DNA of 64,000 bases from Belnapia arida (lineage in GTDB: Bacteria > Pseudomonadota > Alphaproteobacteria > Acetobacterales > Acetobacteraceae). A program made the translations under genes and the position numbers. Each line of letters starts with the position of its first letter. Positions within the stretch are counted from its first letter, which is position 1. The notes under the pieces are model-generated. The model was given only the letters and a program-made list of their open reading frames with translations. It was not told where the DNA came from and made no database searches. Shown piece by piece: positions 16,292 through 24,580 of this stretch. The DNA lies in contig NZ_JAETWB010000004.1 of assembly GCF_016773205.1 (NCBI RefSeq), forward strand, positions 229,881 through 293,880. The letters are read 5' to 3'.

Positions 16292-17266
16292 CTACTCCGG
16301 TTGCGCGCCGCTGACCTTCACCATCTCCGCCCAGATCGGCTTCTCGCGTGCCAGCCGCTCCGCCAGCCCCTCGGGCGTGGAGCCGGTCAGCCGCGCGCCC
16401 ATCGTCAGTGCGCGCTGTTGCAGTGCCGGGTCAGTCCAGGCGGCACGCACTTCGACCGAAATGCGGTCGACGACCGCCCGCGGAGTACCGCGCGGCGCTG
16501 CCCACAAATGCCAGGGCGACACCTCGAAACCAGGGATGCCGGCCTCCGTCATGGTCGGCACTTGCGGCAGTGTTGGCCAGCGCTGCGGCAGCGCCACGGC
16601 GAGGGCCCGCATCCGGCCTTCCTGGATCACGCCCACATAGGAGGCAAGGTTGTCCACCGCGTACTGGATGTCACCCGAGAGGAGCGCGGGGATGGTCTGG
16701 GCGCCGCCGCGGAAGCTTACATGTTGAGCCTCGAATCCGGCCCGGCCAGCCAGGTAGGCGCCGGACAGATGGATGGTGGTGCCGACGCCGGAGGAGCCGA
16801 AGCTGATCTTGCCGGGCCGTGCCTTCGCCCAGGCGGCGAATTCCTGCAGCGTCTGTGCCGGGACGTGCTGCGCCGCAACGACCGCGACATTGGGCAGGTC
16901 CCACATCGCGCTGATCCAGGCGAAGTCCCGCTCCGGATCATAGGGCAGGGTTCTGAAAAGATGCGGATTGATCAGCAGGTTGTGCATGCTGACGGTGCCG
17001 ATGGTGTAACCGTCCGGCGCAGCGCGGGCGAGCGCTTCCGCGCCGATGTTGCCGGAGGCGCCTGTGCGCGTTTCCACCACGAAGGGCTGGCCAAGGCGCT
17101 GCGTCATCTGCTCGGCGGCCAGCCGCGTCATGACGTCGAGCGAGCCGCCTGGCGGGAAGCCAACGATGACGCGCACCGGCCGGTTCGGCCAACTTTCCTG
17201 GGCCTGGCCCATGACGGGCAAGGCGGCGAGCATGGGCGCCCCAAGCAGCGCGCGGCGATGCAGCAA
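16292..17266 (-). CDS. Bug/TctC-family periplasmic binding protein C
   Basis: A 324-aa periplasmic receptor with signal peptide (RRALLGAPMLAALPVMGQAQ) and the family motifs VRVIVGFPPGGSLDVMTR, VETRTGASGNIG, APDGYTIGTV and SFRGGAQTIPALLSG. The start codon is TTG at 17266: an excellent Shine-Dalgarno (GGGAGGA) lies 7 nt upstream and there is no in-frame ATG before the signal peptide. It is encoded opposite to the tRNA and the next Bug gene, so it is monocistronic. Ligand unknown; no TctA/TctB partner in the window. Confidence 0.88.
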   Translation of the reverse strand: MLHRRALLGAPMLAALPVMGQAQESWPNRPVRVIVGFPPGGSLDVMTRLAAEQMTQRLGQPFVVETRTGASGNIGAEALARAAPDGYTIGTVSMHNLLINPHLFRTLPYDPERDFAWISAMWDLPNVAVVAAQHVPAQTLQEFAAWAKARPGKISFGSSGVGTTIHLSGAYLAGRAGFEAQHVSFRGGAQTIPALLSGDIQYAVDNLASYVGVIQEGRMRALAVALPQRWPTLPQVPTMTEAGIPGFEVSPWHLWAAPRGTPRAVVDRISVEVRAAWTDPALQQRALTMGARLTGSTPEGLAERLAREKPIWAEMVKVSGAQPE

Positions 17267-17648
17267 TGGATGTTCCTCCCGTTATTCCTTGGCGTCAGGC
17301 TAGCACCGGCCTGGAAGGCTGCGGTAGCGCGACGATCGGCCTGCAGGCAGCCACGCCAACTGGCGGTATGGAACGAAAGCCGGCGTCGGGCGACGCCACG
17401 GCAGCATGGGGCCCGCGTATCCGAACGCGCGGGACCTTGACGGGCAGCCGCGCCAGGTGCCGACCGGTCAGCTATGCGGCGCCGGCGGACGGGCCCGATA
17501 CCTCCGGATGGCCTCCTGTCGCCAGCTTCCCGCCGCCCTGACGATCCGCGTTGACAGCGCCGCGCGCGGCGCAGCAGCCTCTCCCCGTCCAGGAAGCGAG
17601 CCGTCCGGCAAGGACAGGCCAGGCAAGATAACGATCGGGGAGGACCAC
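17267..17648. other. 382-bp divergent intergenic region between two Bug genes
   Basis: No gene was recognised. The two ends hold the ribosome-binding sites of the divergent Bug genes (GGGAGGA near 17275 on the minus strand, GGGGAGG near 17640 on the plus strand). TTGACA at 17551-17556 is a perfect -35 hexamer, but nothing resembling a -10 follows at 16-19 bp. Confidence 0.4.
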
Positions 17649-18626
17649 ATGCATCTGCCACGCCGGGCCTTGTTGCGTGCCGCGGGCGCCGCGACACTCA
17701 TCCTTTCGCCAGACGCGAAGGCAGCCTTGCCGCAAGGCTTGGTCCGCATCCTTGTGGGGTTCCCGCCCGGCGGCGGGACCGATGTGATGGGCCGCATCAT
17801 TGCAGAGACGCTGCGCAAGCGCGGCAACCTGAAGAATGTCGTCATCGAGAACCGAGCGGGCGCAAGCGGGACGCTGGCCTGCGAGGCGTTGAAGCACGCG
17901 ACGCCGGACGGCACCACGTTGCTCTTCGCGCCCAGCGCCTCCACCGTCCAGCCCGTCCTGACCTTCCGAAAGCTGCCCTGGGATCCCCGCACGGATTTCG
18001 CGCCGGTGACCATGACCGGCACGGTTCAGACCTGCTTCGTCCTGGCGCCGGGACTTCCGGTGAAGAATTTTCCCGACTACGTCGCCTGGCTGAAGGCCGA
18101 TAGGCGCCGCGGCAGCTTCGGCAGCACCGCGCTCGGCTCCTCCACCCACTTCTTCGGCCTGCAACTCGGCGGTGCCTTCGGCATCGAGCTGGAACCCGTG
18201 GGATACCGGGGCGCGGCACCGCTGATCTCGGATCTCGCGGCCGGGCATATCGCAGCGGGTTGCGGCGGCGTGTCCGACTTCCTGACGCATCACAAGGACG
18301 GAAAGCTTCGGATCGTCATCACCTCGGGGCCCCGGCGCGGCATCACCACGCCAGAGGTCCCGACCATCGCCGATCTCGGGCACCCGGATCAGGCGAGCTT
18401 CGGCTTCTATGCCTTCTACGCGCCAGCCGGCACGCCGGCGCCCCTCATCGCAGCGCTGAATGCCGAGTTGTCGGGAGCGACGATGGAGCCGGAGGTGAAG
18501 TCCCAGCTGCTGGCGATCGGGCTGGAGCCTGAGGTCTCCACGCCCAACGAACTGGGAAAGGTGCTGGCGGAGGATATCGAGCGCTGGCGCCCGGTGGTGG
18601 AGAAAAGCGGCTTCAGGGTGGATTAG
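17649..18626 (+). CDS. Bug/TctC-family periplasmic binding protein D
   Basis: A 325-aa receptor with an N-terminal signal (PRRALLRAAGAATLILSPDAKA) and the family blocks VRILVGFPPGGGTDVMGR, VIENRAGASGTLA, TPDGTTLLFAPS and GYRGAAPLISDLAAGH. It diverges more from the others here (cysteine-containing AAGCGGVSDFL, GFYAFYAPAG). The ATG at 17649 is preceded by GGGGAGG. Genes on both sides are unrelated, so it is another orphan solute receptor whose ligand and permease are unknown. Confidence 0.88.
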   Translation: MHLPRRALLRAAGAATLILSPDAKAALPQGLVRILVGFPPGGGTDVMGRIIAETLRKRGNLKNVVIENRAGASGTLACEALKHATPDGTTLLFAPSASTVQPVLTFRKLPWDPRTDFAPVTMTGTVQTCFVLAPGLPVKNFPDYVAWLKADRRRGSFGSTALGSSTHFFGLQLGGAFGIELEPVGYRGAAPLISDLAAGHIAAGCGGVSDFLTHHKDGKLRIVITSGPRRGITTPEVPTIADLGHPDQASFGFYAFYAPAGTPAPLIAALNAELSGATMEPEVKSQLLAIGLEPEVSTPNELGKVLAEDIERWRPVVEKSGFRVD

Positions 18627-18782
18627 CCCCCCTCAAACGCTCGGTGCAAAAGCACGAGTTGCGGCGGCTGGTTGCAGACGATGGCGGAGCGCGCGGTCGT
18701 GCGCGGTGCCGTATTCGAGGGCCGCCGCTCAAGAGGGCGCCGTCCGGTGGACCTGGCAGCCGGGGCTGCTAGCCTCCTCGCC

Positions 18783-19187
18783 ATGCATGCTGTGCCGATC
18801 TGCCTGTGCATCCTCTTCCTGGCCTCTCCGGCCTTCGCCCAGCCGGGCTCGCCGGGCGCACCTCCCAGACTGCCGCAGCGCGTCGGGGCATGCGTCGAGA
18901 CGAGGGTGGAAGCGGTCGACACCCGGCTGGTCGGTGGAGACAACCGGCCGGTTCCCGGCAGCGGTTCGGCTGTGCGCTTTGCCAATGGCGGCTACCAGGT
19001 CGGCTACGATACCGTGCCCGGCATCGAGGACAGCCGGCGCGGCGATCGCGTCCTGATGTGCCTCGTCGCCCTGCCATCGAACTGCCCTCCTGGCGACAGC
19101 CGCGGCCGGGTCTACACCGTGACAAACCTCCGCACCCTCCAGTCCTGGACACGGCCGGATGCATCGCATCGCTGCAGCGGCGCCTGA
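18783..19187 (+). CDS. Conserved secreted protein of unknown function
   Basis: A 134-aa protein with a clear signal peptide (MHAVPICLCILFLASPAFAQ). The mature part has four cysteines (GACVET, LMCLV, SNCPPGD, HRCSGA), enough for two disulfides, and a glycine-rich stretch RFANGGYQVGYDTVPGIE. The spacing suggests a small beta-rich periplasmic domain. I recognise the pattern as a conserved hypothetical family but know no function. It is convergent with the ABC ATPase gene. The Shine-Dalgarno is weak; the start was set by the signal peptide. Confidence 0.7.
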   Translation: MHAVPICLCILFLASPAFAQPGSPGAPPRLPQRVGACVETRVEAVDTRLVGGDNRPVPGSGSAVRFANGGYQVGYDTVPGIEDSRRGDRVLMCLVALPSNCPPGDSRGRVYTVTNLRTLQSWTRPDASHRCSGA

Positions 19188-19253
19188 CAGCCGGGCGCGA
19201 CAGCGGCGCCCGGCACGCGTGCCTGTCCCGTTGGTCCATCCATGCGCCCAAGC

Positions 19254-20021
19254 CTAGTGGAGGCCGAGAAGGCCGTAGATGCGCCGGACATACTGGCCGA
19301 AGGCCTCGCTCGTCTTGATGTCGAGGCCGCGCTCCGGCGGCAGGTCGATGGCAAAATAGTCCGACATCCGCGCCGGCCCGGCCGTGAGCACGGCGCAGCG
19401 CTCGCCGAGGAACACCGCCTCCTGGATGGAATGGGTGACGAAGAGGATGGTCTTGCCGCTCTCCTGCCAGATGCGGCGCATCTCGAGATTCATCTTCTCC
19501 CGCGTCAGCGCGTCCAGCGCCCCGAAGGGCTCGTCCATCAGGATCAGCTTCGGATCATGGACCAGGGCGCGGGCGATGGCGGCCCGCTGCTGCATGCCGC
19601 CCGAAAGCTCGTAGGGGTAGCGGTCCTCGAAACCCCGGAGGCCGACCAGGGCGAGCAGCTCGCGCGCCCGCACCTCCGCCGCCCGGCGTGGCAGGCCAAG
19701 GATCTCGGCCGGCAGCATGACGTTGCGCAGGACGGTGCGCCATTTCAGCAGCAGCGCCTGCTGGAACACCATGCCGACATCGCGGCCGGGGGTGAAGGCT
19801 CCGGCCGCGCCGCCGATCCGCACCTCGCCGCCATCCGCGTCGTGCAGCCCGGCCAGGATCTTCAGCACGGTGGTCTTGCCGCAGCCGGAGGGCCCGACCA
19901 GCGCCACCATGTCGCCCTCGGCCACCTCCATGGTGACGTTGGAGACGGCGGTGAAGGCCCGGCCGCCGCGGCGATAGGTCTTGCTGACATCGCGCAGACG
20001 GATCAGCGGCTCGGCGCTCAT
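19254..20021 (-). CDS. ABC transporter ATPase (nitrate/sulfonate/NMT1-type)
   Basis: A 255-aa ATP-binding subunit that powers uptake of the ligand caught by the NMT1-like receptor encoded at 24581. It shows Walker A GPSGCGKTT, Q-loop VFQQALLLKWRTV, signature LSGGMQQR, Walker B LILMDEPFGALDALTR and the switch His in VTHSIQEA. This is the SsuB/TauB/ThiZ subfamily. It is the last gene of the minus-strand operon; its ATG overlaps the stop of the DHDPS-like gene (ATGA). Confidence 0.92.
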   Translation of the reverse strand: MSAEPLIRLRDVSKTYRRGGRAFTAVSNVTMEVAEGDMVALVGPSGCGKTTVLKILAGLHDADGGEVRIGGAAGAFTPGRDVGMVFQQALLLKWRTVLRNVMLPAEILGLPRRAAEVRARELLALVGLRGFEDRYPYELSGGMQQRAAIARALVHDPKLILMDEPFGALDALTREKMNLEMRRIWQESGKTILFVTHSIQEAVFLGERCAVLTAGPARMSDYFAIDLPPERGLDIKTSEAFGQYVRRIYGLLGLH

Positions 20022-21070
20022 GCGAGCCAGCGTTCCCGGTTGGCGGCGACGAAGGCGTCGTCAGCGAGGTCGGCATGCTCGCGGCAGACGCGGTCGATCA
20101 GCGCCGCCTGGCCGGGGCTCAGCCCCTCCGCAGGGTTGAGGCACCAGATGCCTTCCAGCAGGCCCTGGCGGCGCAGCACCTCGTGGCAGCCGGCGATGCA
20201 GCCGTGGAAGTCGTGCGCCACGTCGAAGAAGGCGGCATTGCAGTCGGTGACGCGGGCATCGAGGGCGAGCAACTCGGCCGGAACCGCCGCGCCCCCCGCC
20301 GCCTGCAGCCGCGCCAACAGCTGCACCGCTTTCTGCGTCCAGACCGACCAGTGGCCGAGCAGCCCGCCGCGGAAGCGCACCGTCACCGGCTGGCCCTCCC
20401 GCATCGCCACGAAGGGCGTCAGCAGGTCGAGCACGATATGGTCGTCATTGCCCGTGTAGAGGGTGATGCGCTCCTCGGCCCCGGCGGCGACCAGGCCGCG
20501 CACCACGTCCAGCGTGCGGTAGCGGTTGAAGGGCGCGGCCTTGATGGCGACGACATTGTCGATGCCGCAGAAGCCGGTCCAGAATTCCGCGTCCAGCGGC
20601 AGGCCGCCGACCGCGGGCTGGAGGTAGAAGCCGACCAGCGGGATCTCCTCGGCGACGCGGCGGCAATGGGCGAGCACCGCCTCCGGCGTCGCACCGCGCA
20701 GGGCGGCGAGGCTGAGCAGCCCTGCATGGTAGCCGAGCGAGACGGCCAGCCGCGCCTCCCGCACCGCCTGGTCCGTGCCGCCGCAGAGCCCGGCGATCAT
20801 CACCAGCGGCCGGTCGGTCCAGCCGCGCGCATCCTCCATCGCCGCCGCCAGCACCGGCTCGTAGAGCCCGGCCTCGCGGATCTCGAACTGCGTGGTGTGG
20901 ACGCCGACCGCGAGGCCGCCCGAGCCGGCATCGACGTAGTAGCGGGTCAGCGCCCGTTGCCGGCGGCGGTCGAAGCGCCGGTCGGCATCGAGCGCCAGCG
21001 GATGGGCGGGGATGACCGTGCCCTGGGCGAGCAGGTCGCGGACGGCCCCTGGAATGGCGGAACGGTGCAT
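20018..21070 (-). CDS. Dihydrodipicolinate-synthase-family aldolase/lyase
   Basis: A 350-aa class I (Schiff-base) aldolase of the DapA/NAL superfamily. The likely Schiff-base lysine is Lys177 (VVAIKAAPFNRY), and the conserved catalytic Tyr is Tyr149 (GFYLQPAVGG). A GSGG motif sits near residue 49. It is longer than true DapA (about 290 aa) and embedded in a transport operon, so it is unlikely to make dihydrodipicolinate; it more likely cleaves or decarboxylates a 2-keto acid from the imported compound. The ATG at 21070 follows the GNAT stop by 19 nt. The exact reaction is unknown. Confidence 0.82.
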   Translation of the reverse strand: MHRSAIPGAVRDLLAQGTVIPAHPLALDADRRFDRRRQRALTRYYVDAGSGGLAVGVHTTQFEIREAGLYEPVLAAAMEDARGWTDRPLVMIAGLCGGTDQAVREARLAVSLGYHAGLLSLAALRGATPEAVLAHCRRVAEEIPLVGFYLQPAVGGLPLDAEFWTGFCGIDNVVAIKAAPFNRYRTLDVVRGLVAAGAEERITLYTGNDDHIVLDLLTPFVAMREGQPVTVRFRGGLLGHWSVWTQKAVQLLARLQAAGGAAVPAELLALDARVTDCNAAFFDVAHDFHGCIAGCHEVLRRQGLLEGIWCLNPAEGLSPGQAALIDRVCREHADLADDAFVAANRERWLA

Positions 21071-21089
21071 CGAGCCCAACTCCCTGTCG

Positions 21090-21926
21090 TTATCCCAATT
21101 CCGGCCCGGCAATGAGGAAGAGCCGGGCGTCGTCGCCGAAGCCGGTCTCCCGCCCCAGCGCCATCCGCAGATAGGGCCGCTCCTCGCGGAAGCCCGCCTT
21201 CGCCAGCAGCGTGGCGAGGCAGAACCAGCGCCGCGGCAGGTCGAGCAGCACCGGACCCCGCGCCCGGCCGAGCGCGGCCCCCAGCAGCCCGGCCGCCGCG
21301 GCCTCGTTCGCCGCCACCATCGGGCCAAGCTGCAGCGCCTGGCGGCCGGGCCGGGCGAGGATGAAGCCGGAGCCATCCGCCAGCATCAGTGCCGCCTCCG
21401 GCGTCCGGCGCCAGAGGTCGGCGAGGATGTCGGGCCGCGCCACGCCGAAGGCCGCCGCATCCAGGGCCACGAGGGCCGGCAGGTCGGCCGGCTCCACCAG
21501 GCGCAGCCCACCGGGCAGGTCCGTGCCGCCCTGCCCCTCGCCGCGCCAGCGCATCAGCGGAAAGACCGGGCGGAAGCCAAGCGGGCGGTAGATGCGCTCG
21601 CCCGCCGGCGTCGCATCGAGGAAGGCCACCTGCCCCGCCGCCTCCAACGCCGCCATCGCCTCCCGCAGCACGGCGGTGCCGAGGCCGCGGCCGCGCGCCG
21701 CCTCCGTCACCAGCACCATGCTGATCCAGCCGAAGGACCCGTAGGGCAGCACCGCCCCCGTCGCCTGCCAGCCGCCATCCGCGCCGCGCAGCCCATGCAC
21801 CGCGCCATGGCGGAGGAAGAGGCGCCAATCCTCCGCCACCTGGTTCCAGCCCGCTTCCGCCGAGAGCGCGAGCGCGCCCGGCAGGTCCGCCTCCTCCAGC
21901 CGGTGAAAGGCGGCGCTAGTAGGCAC
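21090..21926 (-). CDS. GNAT-family N-acetyltransferase
   Basis: A 278-aa protein with an N-terminal GNAT domain whose acetyl-CoA loop is [11 protein letters not shown], followed by [13 protein letters not shown] second, weaker GNAT-like domain fills the C-terminal half. It probably acetylates an amine on a small molecule; the substrate is unknown. The start is GTG at 21926, overlapping the end of the SDR gene by 11 bp, so it belongs to the same operon as the permease, SDR, aldolase and ATPase. Its presence suggests a catabolic intermediate or the imported compound carries an amino group. Confidence 0.82.
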   Translation of the reverse strand: MPTSAAFHRLEEADLPGALALSAEAGWNQVAEDWRLFLRHGAVHGLRGADGGWQATGAVLPYGSFGWISMVLVTEAARGRGLGTAVLREAMAALEAAGQVAFLDATPAGERIYRPLGFRPVFPLMRWRGEGQGGTDLPGGLRLVEPADLPALVALDAAAFGVARPDILADLWRRTPEAALMLADGSGFILARPGRQALQLGPMVAANEAAAAGLLGAALGRARGPVLLDLPRRWFCLATLLAKAGFREERPYLRMALGRETGFGDDARLFLIAGPELG

Positions 21927-22959
21927 CGTCCCGCACCTCGAAATGCGTCGGCTTGCCGAAGCTCGGCTGGTCCCGCGCCACCCAATCCGCCACCCAGTCC
22001 ATCATCCGCCCGAGCGGCACCACCGGGTAGCCGAACAGCGCCGCGGCCTGGCCGGCGTTGTTCAGCCAGGCGGTTGGCGCCTCCTCGCCCTGCAGCACGG
22101 GCGGCTTGCCGAGGCGTTCCCCGAAGGCCTTGGCCAGCCAGCGCACGGAGATGGTCTCCGGCCCCGTCACGTTCAGCGGGGAGACGGGGACGGTGGCATG
22201 GCGGAGGCAGCGCAGCGCCTGGCTGTTGGCATCGCCCTGCCAGATGACGTTCACATGTCCCATGGTGACGTCGATCGTCGCGCCGTCCCGCACCGCGCGG
22301 GCGATGTCGAAGAGCACGCCGTAGCGCAGGTCGATCGCGTAGTTCAGCCGGAAGATCCGGCCCGGCGTGCGGTGGCGGGCGGAGAAGTGGCTCACCAGCC
22401 GCTCCCGCCCGATGCAGGAATTGGCGTATTCGCCCGGCGGGGTCAGCGGGCTGTCCTCGGTGGAGCCGCCGCTCGCCACCGGGACGAAGGGATAGACGCA
22501 GCCGGTCGAGAAGGTGACGATCCGGGACTCGCGGAAGGCTTCCGCCACCAGGCTCGGCGCATGGACGTTCATCGCCCAGGTCAGCGGCTGGTCGCCCTCG
22601 GCGCCGAATTTCCGCCCGGCCATGAAGACGATGTTGGCCACGCGCGGCAGCCGCCCCACCGCCTCGCGGTCCATCAGGTCGCAGGCGATGGTCTCGACGC
22701 CGTGGCGGCCGAGCGCCTCGCGCAGGCCGGGCTCGCTGAAGCGGGCGACGCCGATGACTCGCTTGCCGGGCGCGGCGTTGCGGGCGAGGCGCGCGAGGCT
22801 CGGCCCCATCTTGCCGCCGACGCCGAGCACCATGATGTCGCCCTCGACCGCGGCGAGGTCGGCGGCGAGGGCGCGGCTGGGCCGGGCGAGGAAGTCATCG
22901 AGCGCCTCGGCATCGGCGAAGCCGGTGGGCAGGGTGGCGGCGTCGAGCCAGTCGGTCAT
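21916..22959 (-). CDS. Atypical NAD-dependent epimerase/dehydratase (SDR)
   Basis: A 347-aa Rossmann protein. The nucleotide loop is [14 protein letters not shown] and a Ser/Thr site is in FSTGCVYPF. Where classical SDRs have YxxxK the sequence reads [10 protein letters not shown]: Tyr is kept but the lysine position is Cys, so catalysis must differ or use the nearby Arg. The C-terminal part resembles sugar epimerases ([14 protein letters not shown]). The ATG at 22959 overlaps the permease stop (ATGA). Function within the operon is unknown, probably redox or epimerisation of the imported compound. Confidence 0.78.
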   Translation of the reverse strand: MTDWLDAATLPTGFADAEALDDFLARPSRALAADLAAVEGDIMVLGVGGKMGPSLARLARNAAPGKRVIGVARFSEPGLREALGRHGVETIACDLMDREAVGRLPRVANIVFMAGRKFGAEGDQPLTWAMNVHAPSLVAEAFRESRIVTFSTGCVYPFVPVASGGSTEDSPLTPPGEYANSCIGRERLVSHFSARHRTPGRIFRLNYAIDLRYGVLFDIARAVRDGATIDVTMGHVNVIWQGDANSQALRCLRHATVPVSPLNVTGPETISVRWLAKAFGERLGKPPVLQGEEAPTAWLNNAGQAAALFGYPVVPLGRMMDWVADWVARDQPSFGKPTHFEVRDGAY

Positions 22960-23765
22960 CCGCTTGTCCTCGCATCGCGGGGGAGGGCGATCCGCTCCAG
23001 CAGCAGCACCGCGCCGTAGAGAACGATGCCGAGCAGGGTGATCAGCAGCACGGCCATGAACATGGCCGGGGTGTCGAGCGAGGCCTGCACCTGGATCATC
23101 AGGTAGGCGAGGCCCCGGTCGGAGGCGATGAACTCGCCCACCACCGCGCCGGCGACGGCGAGGATGGCGGCAACCTTCATGCCGGAGAAGATGTAGGGCA
23201 GCGAGCCCGGCAGCTGGATGGTGCGGAACATCGCCCAGCGCGAGCCGCGCAGCGAGCGGACAAGGTCGAGCAGGTCCGGCTCCACCTCGCGCAGCCCGCG
23301 CAGCGTGGTCAGCAGCACGGGGAAGACGCAGAGCGAGAAGACGATCAGCATGTTGGTGCCGAGGCCGTAGCTGAACCAGGTGATGACCAGCGGCCCGAGC
23401 GCCACCTTCGGGATCATGTTCAGCGTGACCAGCAGCGGGAAGACGGCGAGCGTCAGCAGCCGCGACCAGGAGAAGGCGAGCGCCAGCGCGACGCCGACGA
23501 CGACCGAGAGCGCATAGCCGCCGAGAATCTCGAGCGCCGTGACCCAGGTATTCGCGATCCACGCATAGTTCGCGCCGCCGAGCGTGGCGAGGATGTCGCT
23601 CGGCGCTGGCAGGATCACCGGCGGGAGCCCCGAGGCGCGGACGCCGAACTGCCAGGCGAGGACCAGCGCCGCATGCACGGCGACGGTCGCCAGCGCGTGC
23701 AGCAGCGTGGCGCGCAGGGCGGGGTCGCTCGGCGCCGGGTCCTGCTGCTGCGCTGCGGCCTCCAT
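22956..23765 (-). CDS. ABC transporter permease
   Basis: A 269-aa inner-membrane permease of the SsuC/TauC/ThiX type with about six hydrophobic segments and the EAA-loop region [31 protein letters not shown] that contacts the ATPase. It is first in the minus-strand operon permease-SDR-GNAT-aldolase-ATPase. I prefer the ATG at 23765, with GAGG 7 nt upstream; an ATG at 23777 is also possible. An operator-like site lies 56 nt upstream. Confidence 0.9.
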   Translation of the reverse strand: MEAAAQQQDPAPSDPALRATLLHALATVAVHAALVLAWQFGVRASGLPPVILPAPSDILATLGGANYAWIANTWVTALEILGGYALSVVVGVALALAFSWSRLLTLAVFPLLVTLNMIPKVALGPLVITWFSYGLGTNMLIVFSLCVFPVLLTTLRGLREVEPDLLDLVRSLRGSRWAMFRTIQLPGSLPYIFSGMKVAAILAVAGAVVGEFIASDRGLAYLMIQVQASLDTPAMFMAVLLITLLGIVLYGAVLLLERIALPRDARTSG

Positions 23766-23820
23766 GCCCGACCTCATCCCCTGGCGAGGCGGGAAGGCTA
23801 GGCGGCCCGGCCATGTTTTG

Positions 23821-23842
23821 TCAACCAACCAGTTGACTGAAT
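23821..23842. promoter_or_regulatory. Putative TetR operator, copy 2, ahead of the permease operon
   Basis: TCAACCAACCAGTTGACTGAAT matches the site at 24516-24537 in 17 of 22 positions, including the first ten. The enclosing GTCAAC...GTTGAC is an inverted repeat. It sits in the short gap between the tetR stop and the permease start, where a repressor could block the operon. Confidence 0.6.
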
Positions 23843-23847
23843 TGAGT

Positions 23848-24504
23848 TCACGGGCGAAGGGCGCGCAGGGTGAAGTCGATGACGTGCCGCCGGCGTGCCG
23901 ACACCGCCCGCGCCGCGCCCAGCTCCCGCCCGAAGATGGCGGAGAGGCTGCTGTTGTTCGAGAAGTAGAAGTAGGAGAGGGCGGCGATGGAGATATAGAC
24001 CTGCACCGGGTCGAGATCGGCACGGAAGATGCCGGCCTCCCCGCCCCGCCGCAGCGTCTCCCGCAGCAGGTCGACCAGGGGCGAGTGCATGGCCTGCAGC
24101 CCGTCGGCTTCGCGGAGATGCGGCGCGCCCAGGCGGTTCTCGTCGTTCAGCAGGGCGACGAATTCGGGGTGCTCCAGCAGGTAGTCGAAGGAGAAGCCGA
24201 CCAGCCGCTCCAGCGCCGCCTCGGGCGGCAGGTTGGCCAGGTGCAGCGCACGCTCGGCTGCCCGGATGCCGGCATAGACCTGCTCCAGCGAGGCCCGGTA
24301 CAGCGCCTCCTTGTTGCCGAAATGGTGGTAGACGAGCTGCTTGTTCACCCCGGCGCGGCGGGCGATCTCGTCGACGCGGGCGCCGGCCAGGCCCTTCTCG
24401 GCGAACTCCGCCGTGGCGGCGGCGAGCAGGGCGCGCTGTGTCGCTTCCGGGTCGCGCTGGCCGCGGGGGCGCTCGGGGGCAGCGGGCAGGCTCGCTCGGG
24501 ACAT
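23848..24504 (-). CDS. TetR/AcrR-family transcriptional regulator
   Basis: A 218-aa repressor-type regulator. Its N-terminal HTH covers about residues 20-65 (ALLAAATAEFAEKGLAGARV, IARRAGVNKQLVYHHFGNKE). The ligand-binding domain contains the EHPEFVALLNDENR stretch common in this family. It is divergent from the NMT1-like receptor gene and upstream of the permease operon on the same strand, with similar palindromic sites at both boundaries. It therefore most likely controls the whole locus in response to the imported compound or a metabolite. Confidence 0.9.
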   Translation of the reverse strand: MSRASLPAAPERPRGQRDPEATQRALLAAATAEFAEKGLAGARVDEIARRAGVNKQLVYHHFGNKEALYRASLEQVYAGIRAAERALHLANLPPEAALERLVGFSFDYLLEHPEFVALLNDENRLGAPHLREADGLQAMHSPLVDLLRETLRRGGEAGIFRADLDPVQVYISIAALSYFYFSNNSSLSAIFGRELGAARAVSARRRHVIDFTLRALRP

Positions 24505-24515
24505 GATTCACTCTA

Positions 24516-24537
24516 TCAACCAACCGATTGGTTGGAT
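24516..24537. promoter_or_regulatory. Putative TetR operator, copy 1, in the tetR/receptor divergent region
   Basis: The core CCAACCGATTGGTTGG (24520-24535) is an inverted repeat with 14 of 16 positions symmetric. It lies 15 nt upstream of the tetR start and about 45 nt before the receptor gene start, the expected place for autoregulation and control of the divergent gene. A related site occurs at 23821. Confidence 0.68.
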
Positions 24538-24580
24538 AGCATCGCCGCCCGGAGCTGACGCAAGAAAGGGGTTTGAGCCA

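Noticed and set aside
24505..24580. TPP riboswitch ahead of the THI5-like receptor
   Set aside because: The gap is only 76 bp, contains the TetR-type palindrome, and lacks the conserved THI-box sequences.
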